Below are positions 56,901 through 64,000 of a stretch of 64,000 nt of DNA, piece after piece. The stretch spans positions 1 to 64,000 of the forward strand of contig DF241772.1 of the NCBI GenBank assembly GCA_000507305.1, given 5' to 3'. Numbering within the stretch: the stretch's first letter is position 1; each line of letters opens with the position of its first letter. This stretch comes from Breviolum minutum Mf 1.05b.01. Its lineage: Eukaryota > Sar > Dinophyceae > Suessiales > Symbiodiniaceae. Position numbers and translations under genes: made by a program. The notes under the pieces were generated by a model. It saw only the letters and a program-made list of their open reading frames with translations, had not been told where the DNA came from and did no database searches.

Positions 56901-59900
56901 AACTTTGGGAAAGATCCTTATGGATCTTACAGCTTCTTGAAACTAACCGTTCACACCTGCAAAATGGATGGTTATGAGAATTTCTTTTTGGGATGGCCCA
57001 TTTTCCGGGGCGAATTGCTTGGAATACTTTTCTTTTGGCTTGCGGTTTCACTGCAGTTTTTTCCTGGCTGTTTGTTGTTGATGAATGTTGTTGATGAATC
57101 TTGTTCATTCGTCCATGATGCTTCAGTATGCCTTTCTTCTTAAAACTCATCCGAAGCTTTGAAAGATCCCACGATTGGATGTCAAACGGGTATCTTTCAG
57201 GTGAACTGGGATGATGTGGATGACTCAGAGTCGAAGCTATGCCATGGCCATTTCTGTCATCCATGCGATGACCCATAAACCTTGTGTGGAGCTTTTAGAA
57301 GTTTTCATTACACCCCCAAAGTTTAACATGGAACCTGAAAATGATGGTTTGGAAGATGATTTTCCTTTTCCATGGGTGTATTCTCAGATTCCATGTTAGA
57401 CTTCACAGGGGTAAATGTTTCAAAGAATCTCCACCCCCCCAAAAATGGCGAAGCTGAAGTGTTTTGTTGACACCAAGTAGTGTGGTGGGGCCAAGGATCA
57501 ATATCCCATTGACGTGACAGAGGAGATGTTCTTGACGCAAGTTGAAGGGGAATCGGTCCGGATACCTCGATCTGGTTTGACGGAGGGGGAAAAGGTGCTA
57601 CAACAAAAAACCACCCCGGGAGGATACAACTTTTAAAAACACAACAGCTGGAAGCTGCCTGTCATGCCGCATTGCCTCCTTAAAAAGGGACGTGACATTC
57701 CTTTTACAACATGTTCATCCATTTTGGAGCTTCCACTGGTTAGGTTTTTGGGTTTCAAGTACTCCTCTTTTCGGGTGGATGTCATAGTATCATGTCTGGA
57801 TATTTTGTTTTCAGCAGTTATTGATTGCTCATTGAATCGCACCACGCAACCTTTCCGCTCCCCCGAGTTGTCGCGTTTGCACATCAGAGCCCGGAAACAG
57901 AAGTGGAGGACCGCTGGTCACGTGCTATGGAAGGTACAGCTCTTGAACTAAAATCGCAACTTTGGGGGATGGGAATCCCTATCTAAAATGACTCTGAACA
58001 CGTATTTTTCAAGTTTTGCGAGATTTTAAGCTTTTATCTTTTTCTGGCGTTTCGGTGCGCGCATCCTTTTCTTTTGTGAACATTTGTTTTCTTTTTGAAT
58101 GAACTGACAACTGACTGGTTTATGAGACACTATTGCCCCCCTGTCATTTGCAATGAAGGCTTCACTGTTGAAGGGTTAGACGTAGCATGGCATGCCCTGA
58201 TCATTTCGATGTTGTGCTGTGAGGAAGCCCAAGTACTGATGGCCTTTGATGGCCATAGGTTGCTCAACATGTACCATTTGTTTTTTCTGGTGGGTCGGCG
58301 ACGATGTGTCAGAAGGAGGATCAAGTAGTCCAAGTGTGACAAAAACTGCGTTTAGTTTTAGCCGCCTTTGGTCTCAACAACAAAAAAATGTTTTTTTTTC
58401 CAGATTTTTTTTTTGAAAGTGCCAAAAGTTGTTGCTTGATCAATTCAAAATGATGAAACTGGAAACATCTTGAAGCCCAGAGGCAACGTCCACATTGTGA
58501 AAGCCAGGTGCAGACTCGACTCCAAATCGACATTCATCATCGGGCTGAGTGGCGAAAGATGAGCATCAGCAAAAATTGAGGTCTCCAGTCAACAGCCCCT
58601 TAAAACCTCAGCAGTTTGCCATGATTTTACAAGGCATCTATTCTTCAAAAGGTGTTGAAACTTCAATGCATCATGATTTGTCAATACCCACCAATTTTGA
58701 GGGGGCACCATTTTTTTGGGATGTGGACCCATCAAATGCTTGAGAATGCAGAGGTTACCTTTCCTTCCCCTTAAATTTTGACCCAACGGAGATTTGAAGA
58801 ATCTGGAGATCTTTGGAGAGATTGGAGCGGAATCTTTGGAGATCGGCTGTAAAAAAAGGTTGCTCCCTTTCTGCTGCATGGGGGCGGGACACCCACAGTG
58901 TCCAACACGGTTGATTTCCTTTCCAAAGAATCCGCGTTGAGTCTGAGTCTGAAAAACCTCCCCGAAGTAACCAAAAAAAAACGGAACAAAAAAACCCTGA
59001 AAGTTTGGCGGCCATGCTTTGGACAAAGGAAAAAGAAAGTGACCCAAAGTGACACAAACTCTTTGGGAGTCTTAAAACATGTGAGTGAGTTTTCCGTTTG
59101 TGTCGTTTTTCTTTCTTTCTTTCTCTCTTTGAAGGTTATTCGGAATAATCAATGAATTTCCACCAAGGCAACAGCAGTACGGCAACAACGTGAACATCGA
59201 CAAGCTGAGGTTCAACTACCAGAAGTACGACGAGAGGCGCGGGCGGAATCAGGGTGTCAGTGATTGAAGACTGGAGAGATCAGTTGATTGAAAGGAAAGA
59301 TGGCACATCAGTGACTGGTGGTTTCAAGTCATAACAAATCCCTGATACGGTTGATGAAAAAAATCTTGCACCACCTGGGATGTATAAAACCCTGTAAATA
59401 GTGGGATAAACTATCAACCTCAACTGGTGAAGGATTTCTTTCAAGTTGAAAGATTCGGAAGGAGCATGGAATGACGTCCCAAGTGACGTGAAGGTATGAA
59501 TAAGATGATCTATCTTAAGCCTATGTCAGTAGGTCATGACATTCAGTATACAATCAGTTTTCCTTGTATATATATCTGTATATATATATCTAGAACTCAA
59601 CTGACCCATATTTCAAAGATGGACACATAGAATGGAAGGTCAACTCGCCAAAAAAGAGGTCAGTTGTGTTCTAGGTATACATTCATACTGTTGATGGAAG
59701 AAATTCTGCACCACCTCGGATGTAAAAAACGCTGTATATAAATAGTGGGATAAACGATCAACCTCAACTCGTGAACGCCGGATTTCTTCCATCAACAGTA
59801 TTCTATTCCCCGCCAAGGAGCCCTTTAAAAGGGGATATACCCAATAAATACCCACTATATAAGGTTTCTGGGGTTGATTATTAAGGGTACCATCCCAAGG

Positions 59901-62548
59901 GTACTCCCATTTTCCCTATGAATGTCATAATGCAACACCGATTCTTCCAGAACTTCTGCAGGCTGCTCCACGAGCTGAGTTACAAGTCACACAAGTCTCA
60001 GTCAGACAACGCTTGGAGGAGCAAGAACAAGTGTGGGGCCTTGGGCTGACCCTGTTTCAACCAATCCTGGCACCATTGGATGTTTGGGATGTGGGTGAAA
60101 CAGCTTTATATAAAAAAGAAAGTGGAAGTGCCAGAGTTGTGTGTTTTTTTTGCTCTTGGAATGTGATCCATGATCCTGAAACTTTCTGGGGAGGCTCTTC
60201 AACAACAGCTGCAAGAGCAAGCAGAACTTCAACTGCAGCTACAGCAGCACTTAGAACAGGAGAAGCCACCCGTGATTCAACTCTTCCGTTTTCAAATTTG
60301 CCGTAATTTTGCGGGGCAACTTGTCCAAATCACATGGTGACTTTATGAAAGTTATGGATGTTGAACAAAGGCTTCAAAGGTCATTTTGGGATGGGATGTC
60401 ATATGGGATTTCTTAGATCCTGGTTGATGGTTGTGATGCCAGGAACAGCAGCTCCAAAGAGAGTTGCGCGAACAGCTGGAAAGAGAGATACAGGTGCCAT
60501 GCTTCATCAAGTTGGGTTGAAATTTGTAGAGGCTTCCACTCAAGACAGTTTCCTAAAAACATTTCGGTGTCGCATCTTTTGGGTTGAAAAAAAATCGAGA
60601 TGGTTCAATTTTTTTTTGGGGGGGATGATACCTTTATATACCTTTATCAAATTGGATAAGCAATCACAACTTTTGGGACCATCGACCCAAATCCTGGGTT
60701 GAACCGTCGAACCTGGAACCCAGGACTTCAATCATTTGGAGGAATTGGTGTCTAGCAACTTTCAAGGCGAAGGGGTTTTTTCCGTTGCCAAGGAGAGGTA
60801 GAAACCGAAACCTTGGATCTTTGGGATTGCCAAGTGGAGCTTCTGATCCTTGAGATCATGAATTTCTTGGGAGTGATGTGGATGTCTCCCCAGTGGAACC
60901 TGTTGTGATTTTTGTCTTTTTTTCCAAAAACCCATGGGGTGAATCTCCATGGTCCACGAACATCGCTGTAAGAAACACGAGGTACTGGGCCGGAAGCCAC
61001 TGAAACACCCGTCGCGCAGGCATCTGAGGCATCGGTCATTGCTGGAAGGGGAGGATGAACCTGCATGGGAAGCTGAAACATCTATATACCCACCGTGAAA
61101 TTGAACATAGATACCCCAAATTGGCCATATGATACATTTTCCAAACAATATTTCCAAACCACCTTTTTTTGGTATCTATTGTATCCATTCGTCAAATTTC
61201 AGGGGTGTACTAAGATTTCAGTCGCTTAGTAAAGATCATCCGCTTTTGTGTGAAGATTTTTTCTCCTACAAATCCACGGGAGGTGCAGCCAACACAGAGC
61301 GGTATGGTGGAGGTGGCAGGCATTGGACCTTTGTCAATGCCTCAGCGGTGTTTTGAAAAGACGATGTACGAAATGATGAAATATCAAACCATATGATGCA
61401 TGTGACTTACTCCCCACACTCCCCCCCCAACAAAAATCTGATTCCAAGTTGAAGAAGACAGCTATTTTTTTTGGTTCACCTAAGGTGTGCAGGAAACAAA
61501 TTGTGCAACAAAAAATGGAACTCTTTCATTGCCTCGGGTGCTGCTGTCTTTTTTTTCACAAAGGCCGCGAGAGCAGCTAGAAAACTTGGAGGTGGGGGAT
61601 GGGTTGCGCGGATGTGAGGATATCCTTCCAATTCGCAAAGTGCGGCTCCGGATTTTGTTGAAAAAACATGCAGAAAGAAAGGTGCGTCATCCAAGAAATA
61701 CAAAACGACATTGGAAGAAAATATCTGAAAACCATAGTTTTTTTCTTCAGAAATCCATCCAGTTTTTGTCAATCACTTTTCGCAAAGGAACAGCTGACTC
61801 AAATTTTAATGAAATGAAATGAGCTGCATCACATTTGTCTACGTGGTGGTTTCACAGATTTTTTAAATTTTCATTCCTCTTTGGGGAAGATTCCCATTTT
61901 GACGAATATTTTTTCAAACGGGTTGAAATCACCAACTAATTAGTTGAACATGATAAGTCAAAACGAACATTTTCGCAACATTTGTTGGTTTTCTGTCTCT
62001 CCCTTTCGCATGCGAGGCCTTGCTCAATGGGCAAGATGTTAACACAGGTGCTGAAAATTTGCCAGATCTCAGCGCCTTGAGTAGTACTCAACTGGAACAC
62101 TTAGAGGCTTCCCAACCGTCCGTGGCTGGGGAAAAAGGCCAGTGCTGTGTAGAAAAATATGTGTAGTTTTTGTTTTTTTAAAACAGAAACGGACTGGTGA
62201 TCTGAAATTATTGGAAAAAACAGGTTGATTTTTGTTTTTGGGGAAAATGACTGGTGATATGAAAATAATTGGACTATGCAATACAAGAAAATTGAAGAAA
62301 AGTCTGAAAGGATGCAGAAAAAGCCACAAATCAATTTTTTGTAGATGATGAAGCAATTTTTCCGAATTCTTGTAGCAGTTTCTGTACCAAAAATCCCAAA
62401 AATCCATTTTTCAGCTGCAAAATTAGACTCTGAAATGATGAACATGAGATCATGGATGGTAAGTAGCCGCATGAACCAGTTGGCAAGTTTCGAGAAGTCA
62501 GATGTCGTTTATCAGGCTGAGCTGAGCAGAGGCTTAGTCTCGTGCTGA
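41935..62548 (+). CDS. Long coiled-coil protein gene built of micro-exons
   Basis: At least 20 short + strand segments with AG before and G after encode charged, heptad-like helices. They are about 41940-42030 (LDEVEEKIPDKEA), 42497-42555 (QAAAKVLEAASWQRFVQRQW), 45524-45565 (AESLNRQIEQLRTE), 46173-46238 (NVKLRDLLDGLGVELLGN), 47521-47591 (EFDTGEDLVLEHARLSVAEL), about 47822-47888 (QAADEQDPDLDRLLEALLE), about 48012-48050 (SKVDALQAEREQL), 49459-49509 (VDDFEDALGRLRPLFSE), 50043-50111 (IDGLRAERQRLATERRGLVE), 50434-50493 (EEILCEEDRDLELQLLNAVK), 50626-50679 (REQRALLQGVAMENESLK), 50968-51009 (LQADIRELQAQISR), 52281-52335 (WVLAQYQDRDLASMRAN), 58514-58560 (TRLQIDIHHRAEWRKM), 59168-59252 (AVRQQREHRQAEVQLPEVRR), 59962-60030 (AELQVTQVSVRQRLEEQEQ), 60191-60280 (EALQQQLQEQAELQLQLQQH), 60443-60493 (EQQLQRELREQLEREIQ), 61641-61681 (VRLRILLKKHAERK), about 62015-62125 (NLPDLSALSSTQLEHLEASQ) and 62414-62548 (AAKLDSEMMNMRSW ... 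LSRGLVSC, TGA). Role unknown; long coiled coils are often cytoskeletal or scaffold proteins. It may be two genes. Confidence 0.6.
42112..42175. mobile_element. Family-D fragment (D3)
   Basis: GGGATTATAGTAAACCATTA then TAAGCATCCC and CAATCAGTACAATGG resemble the first half of D1. It is followed by TTTTTTTTTCATGGCTCATG, which also follows the D-related sequences at 37130 and 49040. Confidence 0.55.
42395..42416. repeat. (TA)n(CA)n microsatellite
   Basis: ATATATATATACACACACA run. Confidence 0.8.
42878..42977. mobile_element. Family-F TIR element (F2)
   Basis: CCAGGGAACGGATACACATA at the left; GATATGTGATCGTTCCCAGG at the right: inverted repeats of about 22 bp with few mismatches. Internal CGGGAAGTTCGGAAAATCAT. 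Confidence 0.85.
43601..43884. repeat. Diverged tandem duplication
   Basis: The block at 43601-43688 (ACACCATTCGAGTGCGTGTG ... GTGGACTTGAAACTTCTCGA) recurs at about 43815-43884 (ATTACGAGTGCGTGTGTCG ... GTGGACTGGAAGCTTCTCGA), about 214 bp apart. Both end TTCTCGAT-CTGAGCC. Confidence 0.7.
45078..45189. mobile_element. Family-A TIR element (A6)
   Basis: TACCCTGCCTGAAACTAACA at the left, ACGTTAGTTTCAGGGAGTGT then A at the right; TA at both ends. In a presumed intron of the coiled-coil gene. Confidence 0.8.
45820..45897. mobile_element. Family-B element (B4), truncated
   Basis: GGGGGAAATGATCCAGTTTG and TTTTTCAAATGGCTTGAAAA then ACCACC match the right half of the family. Confidence 0.5.
46030..46132. 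mobile_element. Family-L element (L2) with clear inverted repeats
   Basis: GGACC-cagtg-AACGGACCCCTAA and TTAGGGGTCCGTT-ggtaa-GGTCC pair exactly apart from a 5-nt spacer on each side. Related to L1 at 12071. Confidence 0.8.
46932..47020. mobile_element. Family-M hairpin
   Basis: CTCCCCGCCAATGCCAC at the left pairs with GTGGCATTGGGGAG at the right. Internal AGGCCTTACT recurs in unrelated-looking stretches at 18345 and 21985. Confidence 0.65.
47226..47314. mobile_element. Family-F TIR element (F3)
   Basis: CCAGGAAACGATCACATATC at the left; GGGATATGTTAGTTCCCAGG at the right; internal CGGGAAGTTCGGAAAAATCA. Confidence 0.85.
48748..48850. mobile_element. Family-A TIR element (A13)
   Basis: TTACCCCTCCAAAAGAATTA at the left; GGTGACATGTTAATTTTCGG then GGGG at the right; internal GGTTGGAAGATGATTTTTT and TTTTCAGGTGACATG. 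It abuts D2 directly. Confidence 0.7.
48848..49036. mobile_element. Family-D repeat (D2), inverted copy of D1
   Basis: Reads GGGAATTCCCACAAGGAT ... CGTTGCTTCGAAGCC ... ACGGGATCCTTATA ... TATAACCCAACCAA, the reverse complement of D1 with an extra 25-30 bp near the end (TATAACTGGGTAGTTTTTCA). Confidence 0.85.
49648..49732. repeat. (TTATA)n pentanucleotide microsatellite
   Basis: About 15 TATAT/TTATA units with rare TCATA variants. Confidence 0.95.
51257..51508 (+). CDS. GC-rich probable exon, basic Ser/Arg/Ala-rich
   Basis: Locally GC-rich compared with its flanks. The frame beginning PTSSLVLPTVGRGDASPLRR and ending ATVDFRQLTEPSLENREPLC is the most protein-like; the next base run GCTGGTGA may hold the donor. 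A second GC-rich segment at about 51615-51710 (FCQRRARQQMREALRLPPTP) may be the next exon, with donor GTCAG|GTGC. It lies inside the coiled-coil gene span and may be its disordered region. Confidence 0.45.
   Translation: MWPWVCAAMPTSSLVLPTVGRGDASPLRRTTTLRSVASSGSLRRRVAPGRPELAVGGRGAAAATVDFRQLTEPSLENREPLCW
51561..51604. repeat. (GGTT)n microsatellite
   Basis: Eleven near-perfect GTTG units. Confidence 0.95.
52550..52653. mobile_element. Family-A TIR element (A7)
   Basis: TATCCCTGAGAACTAACATA at the left; GGACATGTTATTTTTTTGGG then GTGTA at the right; GTTGGAAGATG inside; TA at both ends. Confidence 0.8.
53412..53545 (+). CDS. Possible exons
   Basis: FSIFDFEKETEPSRWSKAAL (53412-53475) and LMPQIRSEDIGIF (53499-53535, after GCCCAG) are protein-like short segments in the span of the coiled-coil gene. 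Confidence 0.3.
53548..53665. mobile_element. Family-A TIR element (A8)
   Basis: TACACCCCGCCGAAAACTAA at the left; GGTTCCATGTTTGTTTTCGA then GGGTGTA at the right; exact TA ends. Confidence 0.85.
53941..54078. repeat. 60-bp tandem repeat grading into (CAGCAA)n
   Basis: CAGCATGGCCAGAAGCACCA and CAGCATGGCGAGAAGCACCA recur 60-65 bp apart, each followed by CCAAAAGCA. The tract then becomes AGCAACAGC-type sequence and runs into the N gap. Confidence 0.85.
54079..54237. other. Assembly gap (159 N)
   Basis: Run of N between CAGCA-rich and GGT-rich low-complexity sequence. True size and content unknown. Confidence 1.
54239..54295. repeat. (GGT)n microsatellite at gap edge
   Basis: GTGGTGGTGG run ending in a G tract. 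The phrase GTCCCATGTCAATGTATACT, followed by TTCATATT, occurs before the tandem repeat (53866) and after this tract (54310), bracketing the gap. Confidence 0.95.
55549..55659. mobile_element. Family-A element (A14)
   Basis: CCCCTCTGGTAAACTAACGT at the left; GCAAATGTTAGATTACCGGA then GTGTA at the right. Confidence 0.55.
56291..56405. mobile_element. Family-B element (B5)
   Basis: AACTAGGTGGTGGCAACTCA at the left, then TTTTCACCCCGAAAATTAGG and CCCATTTTTGAC. The right end is worn. Confidence 0.55.
56541..56741. mobile_element. Family-K long imperfect hairpin
   Basis: GTTGTTGGTTGGAGTGG ... GGATGGATGGATCAAAGGTT faces AACCCATTGATCC ... GATCCATCCACTTCCAACAAC. TATAAGTGGGTGATTTCCC / CTATAAGTAGGTGAAATAAC lies near the centre. 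About 200 bp. Confidence 0.65.
57309..57413. mobile_element. Family-A TIR element (A9)
   Basis: TACACCCCCAAAGTTTAACA at the left and TCCATGTTAGACTTCACAGG then GGTA at the right; GGTTTGGAAGATGATTTTCC inside. Confidence 0.85.
57445..57636 (+). pseudogene. Small ORF interrupted by one in-frame TAG
   Basis: From ATG 57445 the frame reads MAKLKCFVDTK, then TAG at 57478-57480, then CGGAKDQYPIDVTEEMFLTQ, VEGESVRIPRSGLTEGEKVL and ends at TAA 57634. The composition on both sides of the stop is protein-like and in the same frame. It could be a decayed intronless copy, an exon with an unseen intron around the stop, or a sequencing error. No family is recognised. Confidence 0.4.
57840..57935 (+). CDS. 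Possible coiled-coil gene exon
   Basis: One frame reads VVAFAHQSPETEVEDRWSRA then ME, ending GGAAG|GTACAG. Another frame is also open, so the choice is uncertain. Confidence 0.3.
59345..59446. mobile_element. Family-G element (G3)
   Basis: ATACGGTTGATGAAAAAAAT at the left with TCTTGCACCACCTGGGATGT; core GTGGGATAAACTATCAACCT shared with G4; right end GGATTTCTTTCAA is worn. Confidence 0.75.
59560..59592. repeat. (TA)n microsatellite
   Basis: TATATATATC/TATATATATC pair between G3 and G4. Confidence 0.8.
59685..59800. mobile_element. Family-G element (G4), intact 20-bp inverted repeats
   Basis: ATACTGTTGATGGAAGAAAT and ATTTCTTCCATCAACAGTAT are exact inverted repeats. Internal TGCACCACCTCGGATGTA and GTGGGATAAACGATCAACCT. 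Confidence 0.9.
61840..61939. mobile_element. Family-B TIR element (B2)
   Basis: TACGTGGTGGTTTCACAGAT at the left; GGGTTGAAATCACCAACTA at the right; core TTTTCATTCCTCTTTGGGGA then AGATTCCCATTTTGACGA. Confidence 0.8.
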
Positions 62549-62566
62549 CCTGAGACAGCACATAGA

Positions 62567-62638
62567 CAGGGTCATGGGGTTACCCAACCGTTTCCTTTAT
62601 GAAGGGTTGGTTCACCCTATAACCCTGTAACCCTGTGC
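62567..62638. mobile_element. Family-E short hairpin (E2)
   Basis: CAGGGTCATGGGGTTACCCA at the left; GGTTGGTTCACCCTATAACC then CTG at the right; central TTTATGAAGGGTTGG as in E1. It lies just after the stop of the coiled-coil gene. Confidence 0.8.
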
Positions 62639-62977
62639 AGCTAAGTAATACCTAAGTAGGCCAGGAAATACTGACCATGTGGTTCAGTATATAAAGTAAT
62701 CGTATTCAAGGTCAACATCTGGAGTGGAGACGCGTGTCGAAGGCGTGGGTCAAAATGCTGAATCAACCACTGTAGATGGGTTGAGGACCTCGAAAACTTT
62801 TCCTGGTATGTATGAAAAGTATCAAACACTTGGAAACTTAACAAGGAGATGAATCGTCCAAATTTTGATCTCAGCTTAGGTGAATTTTTCACTGCAAGGA
62901 AATGATCAAGTTGCCAAGTTGATAGCCGACAACTGGAGAACTTAAGAATTGGATGATTTAGAAAGGATGAACTACTC

Positions 62978-63011
<34 letters not shown>
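62978..63011. repeat. (CTG)n microsatellite
   Basis: Eleven perfect CTG units. Confidence 0.95.
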
Positions 63012-63069
63012 GCCCTCTATAATGAAGATCACTTATAAGCATATATACTGATTGCATATGCAGTATAAA

Positions 63070-63105
63070 TAAATAGATATATATATATATCTATGTACAT
63101 ATTGT
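63070..63105. repeat. Palindromic (TA)n microsatellite
   Basis: ATAGATATATATATATATCT, self-complementary. Confidence 0.8.
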
Positions 63106-63220
63106 ATGTATGTAATACTCCGGAAATTCCCCAGATTTGCTGTACTGTATAGAAACAAACAGCAATTTCATGGGATCCTAATCTCGAGTTTTTTTTTCCT
63201 CGGCAGGCACTCCTGATGCT

Positions 63221-63457
63221 GTGTTGCCACCACAGGACTCCGGCCGGGGGCAGGGCGGGATCATTCGAAGATTGCTGAAAGACGTTCATTCTTTGTCTCC
63301 TTCCCATGATGGAGAATGGCTTGAGAGAACAGATTTTGGAATCTTCGATGTCGTTTTGTTGGATGCGGATATGACAGATGTTGGATTCACTGCTGATTCT
63401 CAGCTACCAGCTCCAAGCTGTTTCTGGCAAGATCCCGTGACTCTACGACTCTCGTGA
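63221..63457 (+). CDS. Hypothetical ORF upstream of the carboxypeptidase
   Basis: A 78-codon frame with protein-like segments such as IIRRLLKDVHSLSPSHDGEW and FGIFDVVLLDADMTDVGF. It follows TTTTTTTTCCTCGGCAG, an acceptor-like site at about 63207, so it may be a last exon of another gene or an upstream exon in the carboxypeptidase leader. No family is recognised. Confidence 0.35.
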   Translation: MLPPQDSGRGQGGIIRRLLKDVHSLSPSHDGEWLERTDFGIFDVVLLDADMTDVGFTADSQLPAPSCFWQDPVTLRLS

Positions 63458-63466
63458 CTCAAAGCC

Positions 63467-64000
63467 ATGGCGTTGCGCCTTGCACTGACCGTTGGTTTGG
63501 TAGGTGCCCAGCTTGTCCCAGAGCCGCCAGTGGATTTCCAAGAGTTGCAGCGTTTGATGGAAGAGGAGGGCTTGCTCACTGCAGAAGATGTAGCAAGTAC
63601 CAACCTTTCTAGTCCAACAATTTGTGACAGCAGTGTAAAGCAACATTCCGGGTACTTGGATGTGGCCATCGGAACCAAGTATTTCTTTTGGATGTTTGAA
63701 AGCCGAAGCAAACCATCCACTGATCCACTGGTGCTGTGGCTCACTGGTGGCCCCGGTTGCTCTTCCCAGCTTGCACTGCTGGCTGAGAATGGCCCTTGCA
63801 ACATGGCGAAGAATGGTACTGGCACTGAAAAGAACCCATACAGCTGGACAAGTAATGCCAATGTCATTTGGGTGGACCAACCAGCAGCTACAGGATTTTC
63901 AACTGGCTTGCCACTGGTCCATGATGAAGATGGAGTTGCCAGCAACATGTACAACTTCATGCAGGAGAGATGAGATTCGGGAGTTGATTGTAAGTTGAGA
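63467..64000 (+). CDS. Serine carboxypeptidase (peptidase S10), first exon, cut by window end
   Basis: S10 carboxypeptidases remove C-terminal residues of peptides in vacuoles or after secretion. The start ATG (63467) opens a signal peptide (MALRLALTVGLVGAQ). The family motifs follow in order: HSGYLDV at residues 60-66, YFFWMFESR at 72-80, PLVLWLTGGPGCSSQLALL at 87-105 (the oxyanion-hole and substrate-binding WLTGGPGCSS), ENGPC at 107-111, and NPYSWTSNANVIWVDQPAATG at 123-143. The frame hits TGA at 63971 just after FMQ, where the family normally continues, so an intron probably begins at the CAG|GAGAGA or nearby; a GA donor would be non-canonical but is used in dinoflagellates. The catalytic Ser, Asp and His lie beyond the window. 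N-glycosylation sites NLS and NGT are present. Confidence 0.92.

Noticed and set aside
1-64000. Dinoflagellate spliced-leader relicts (genomic copies of the 22-nt leader)
   Set aside because: I looked for the conserved TTGGCTCAAG end near gene starts and found no convincing match.
1-64000. tRNA, rRNA genes and CRISPR arrays
   Set aside because: No cloverleaf with A and B boxes, no rRNA core sequence, and no regular repeat-spacer pattern was recognised by eye. A tRNAscan/Infernal run would be decisive.
1-64000. Transposase or reverse transcriptase genes that could drive the TIR families
   Set aside because: No DDE, RT or RNase H motif string was found in any frame; all elements here appear non-autonomous.

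Overview
The window is nuclear DNA of a photosynthetic dinoflagellate, most likely of the Symbiodiniaceae/Suessiales type (the exact genus is inference). The anchor is a two-domain peridinin-chlorophyll a-binding protein (PCP) at 10074-10862, a family known only from peridinin dinoflagellates. Supporting signs are long gene-poor stretches, very short exons whose borders read AG|G with GT, GC and GA donors, many pentatricopeptide-repeat (PPR) sequences, CCCH zinc fingers, and no bacterial operons or ribosome-binding sites. All convincing coding sequence is on the + strand.

Layout. 0-7 kb: a (GTT)n tract, one large PPR coding block (1871-3097), and two weak ORFs. 7.5-19 kb: scattered single-motif PPR exons from one or two intron-rich genes. 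The PCP gene lies between them, with a single N where its first half should be and a 75-bp direct repeat on each side. 20-21.6 kb: a four-exon CCCH zinc-finger gene. 22-33 kb: isolated probable exons without a family name. 33.1-36 kb: a rhodanese-like exon and a FIST-like multi-exon gene. 38.5-39.2 kb: an intronless secreted cysteine-rich protein. About 42-62.5 kb: one very long coiled-coil gene made of exons of 40-110 nt, many of them phase 0 at both ends. 63.5-64 kb: the first exon of a serine carboxypeptidase (S10), cut by the window end.

The most unusual content lies outside the exons. Introns and spacers are packed with short (about 60-200 bp) hairpin-like elements with terminal inverted repeats. 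I sort these into more than ten families, several with 3-15 copies in this one window. The largest family has ends close to TACACCCC-GAAAACTAACATG and its complement and often sits at TA dinucleotides. Another ends in a ready-made ...TTCCCAG|G splice-acceptor-like sequence. They look like non-autonomous DNA elements (MITEs), and some could act as introners. No transposase gene is visible. Two assembly gaps are present: one N at 10071, and 159 N at 54079-54237 inside low-complexity sequence.

The genes do not form a pathway. PPR proteins act in organelle RNA metabolism, PCP in light harvesting, CCCH and coiled-coil proteins in RNA or structural roles, and S10 carboxypeptidase in vacuolar or secreted proteolysis.
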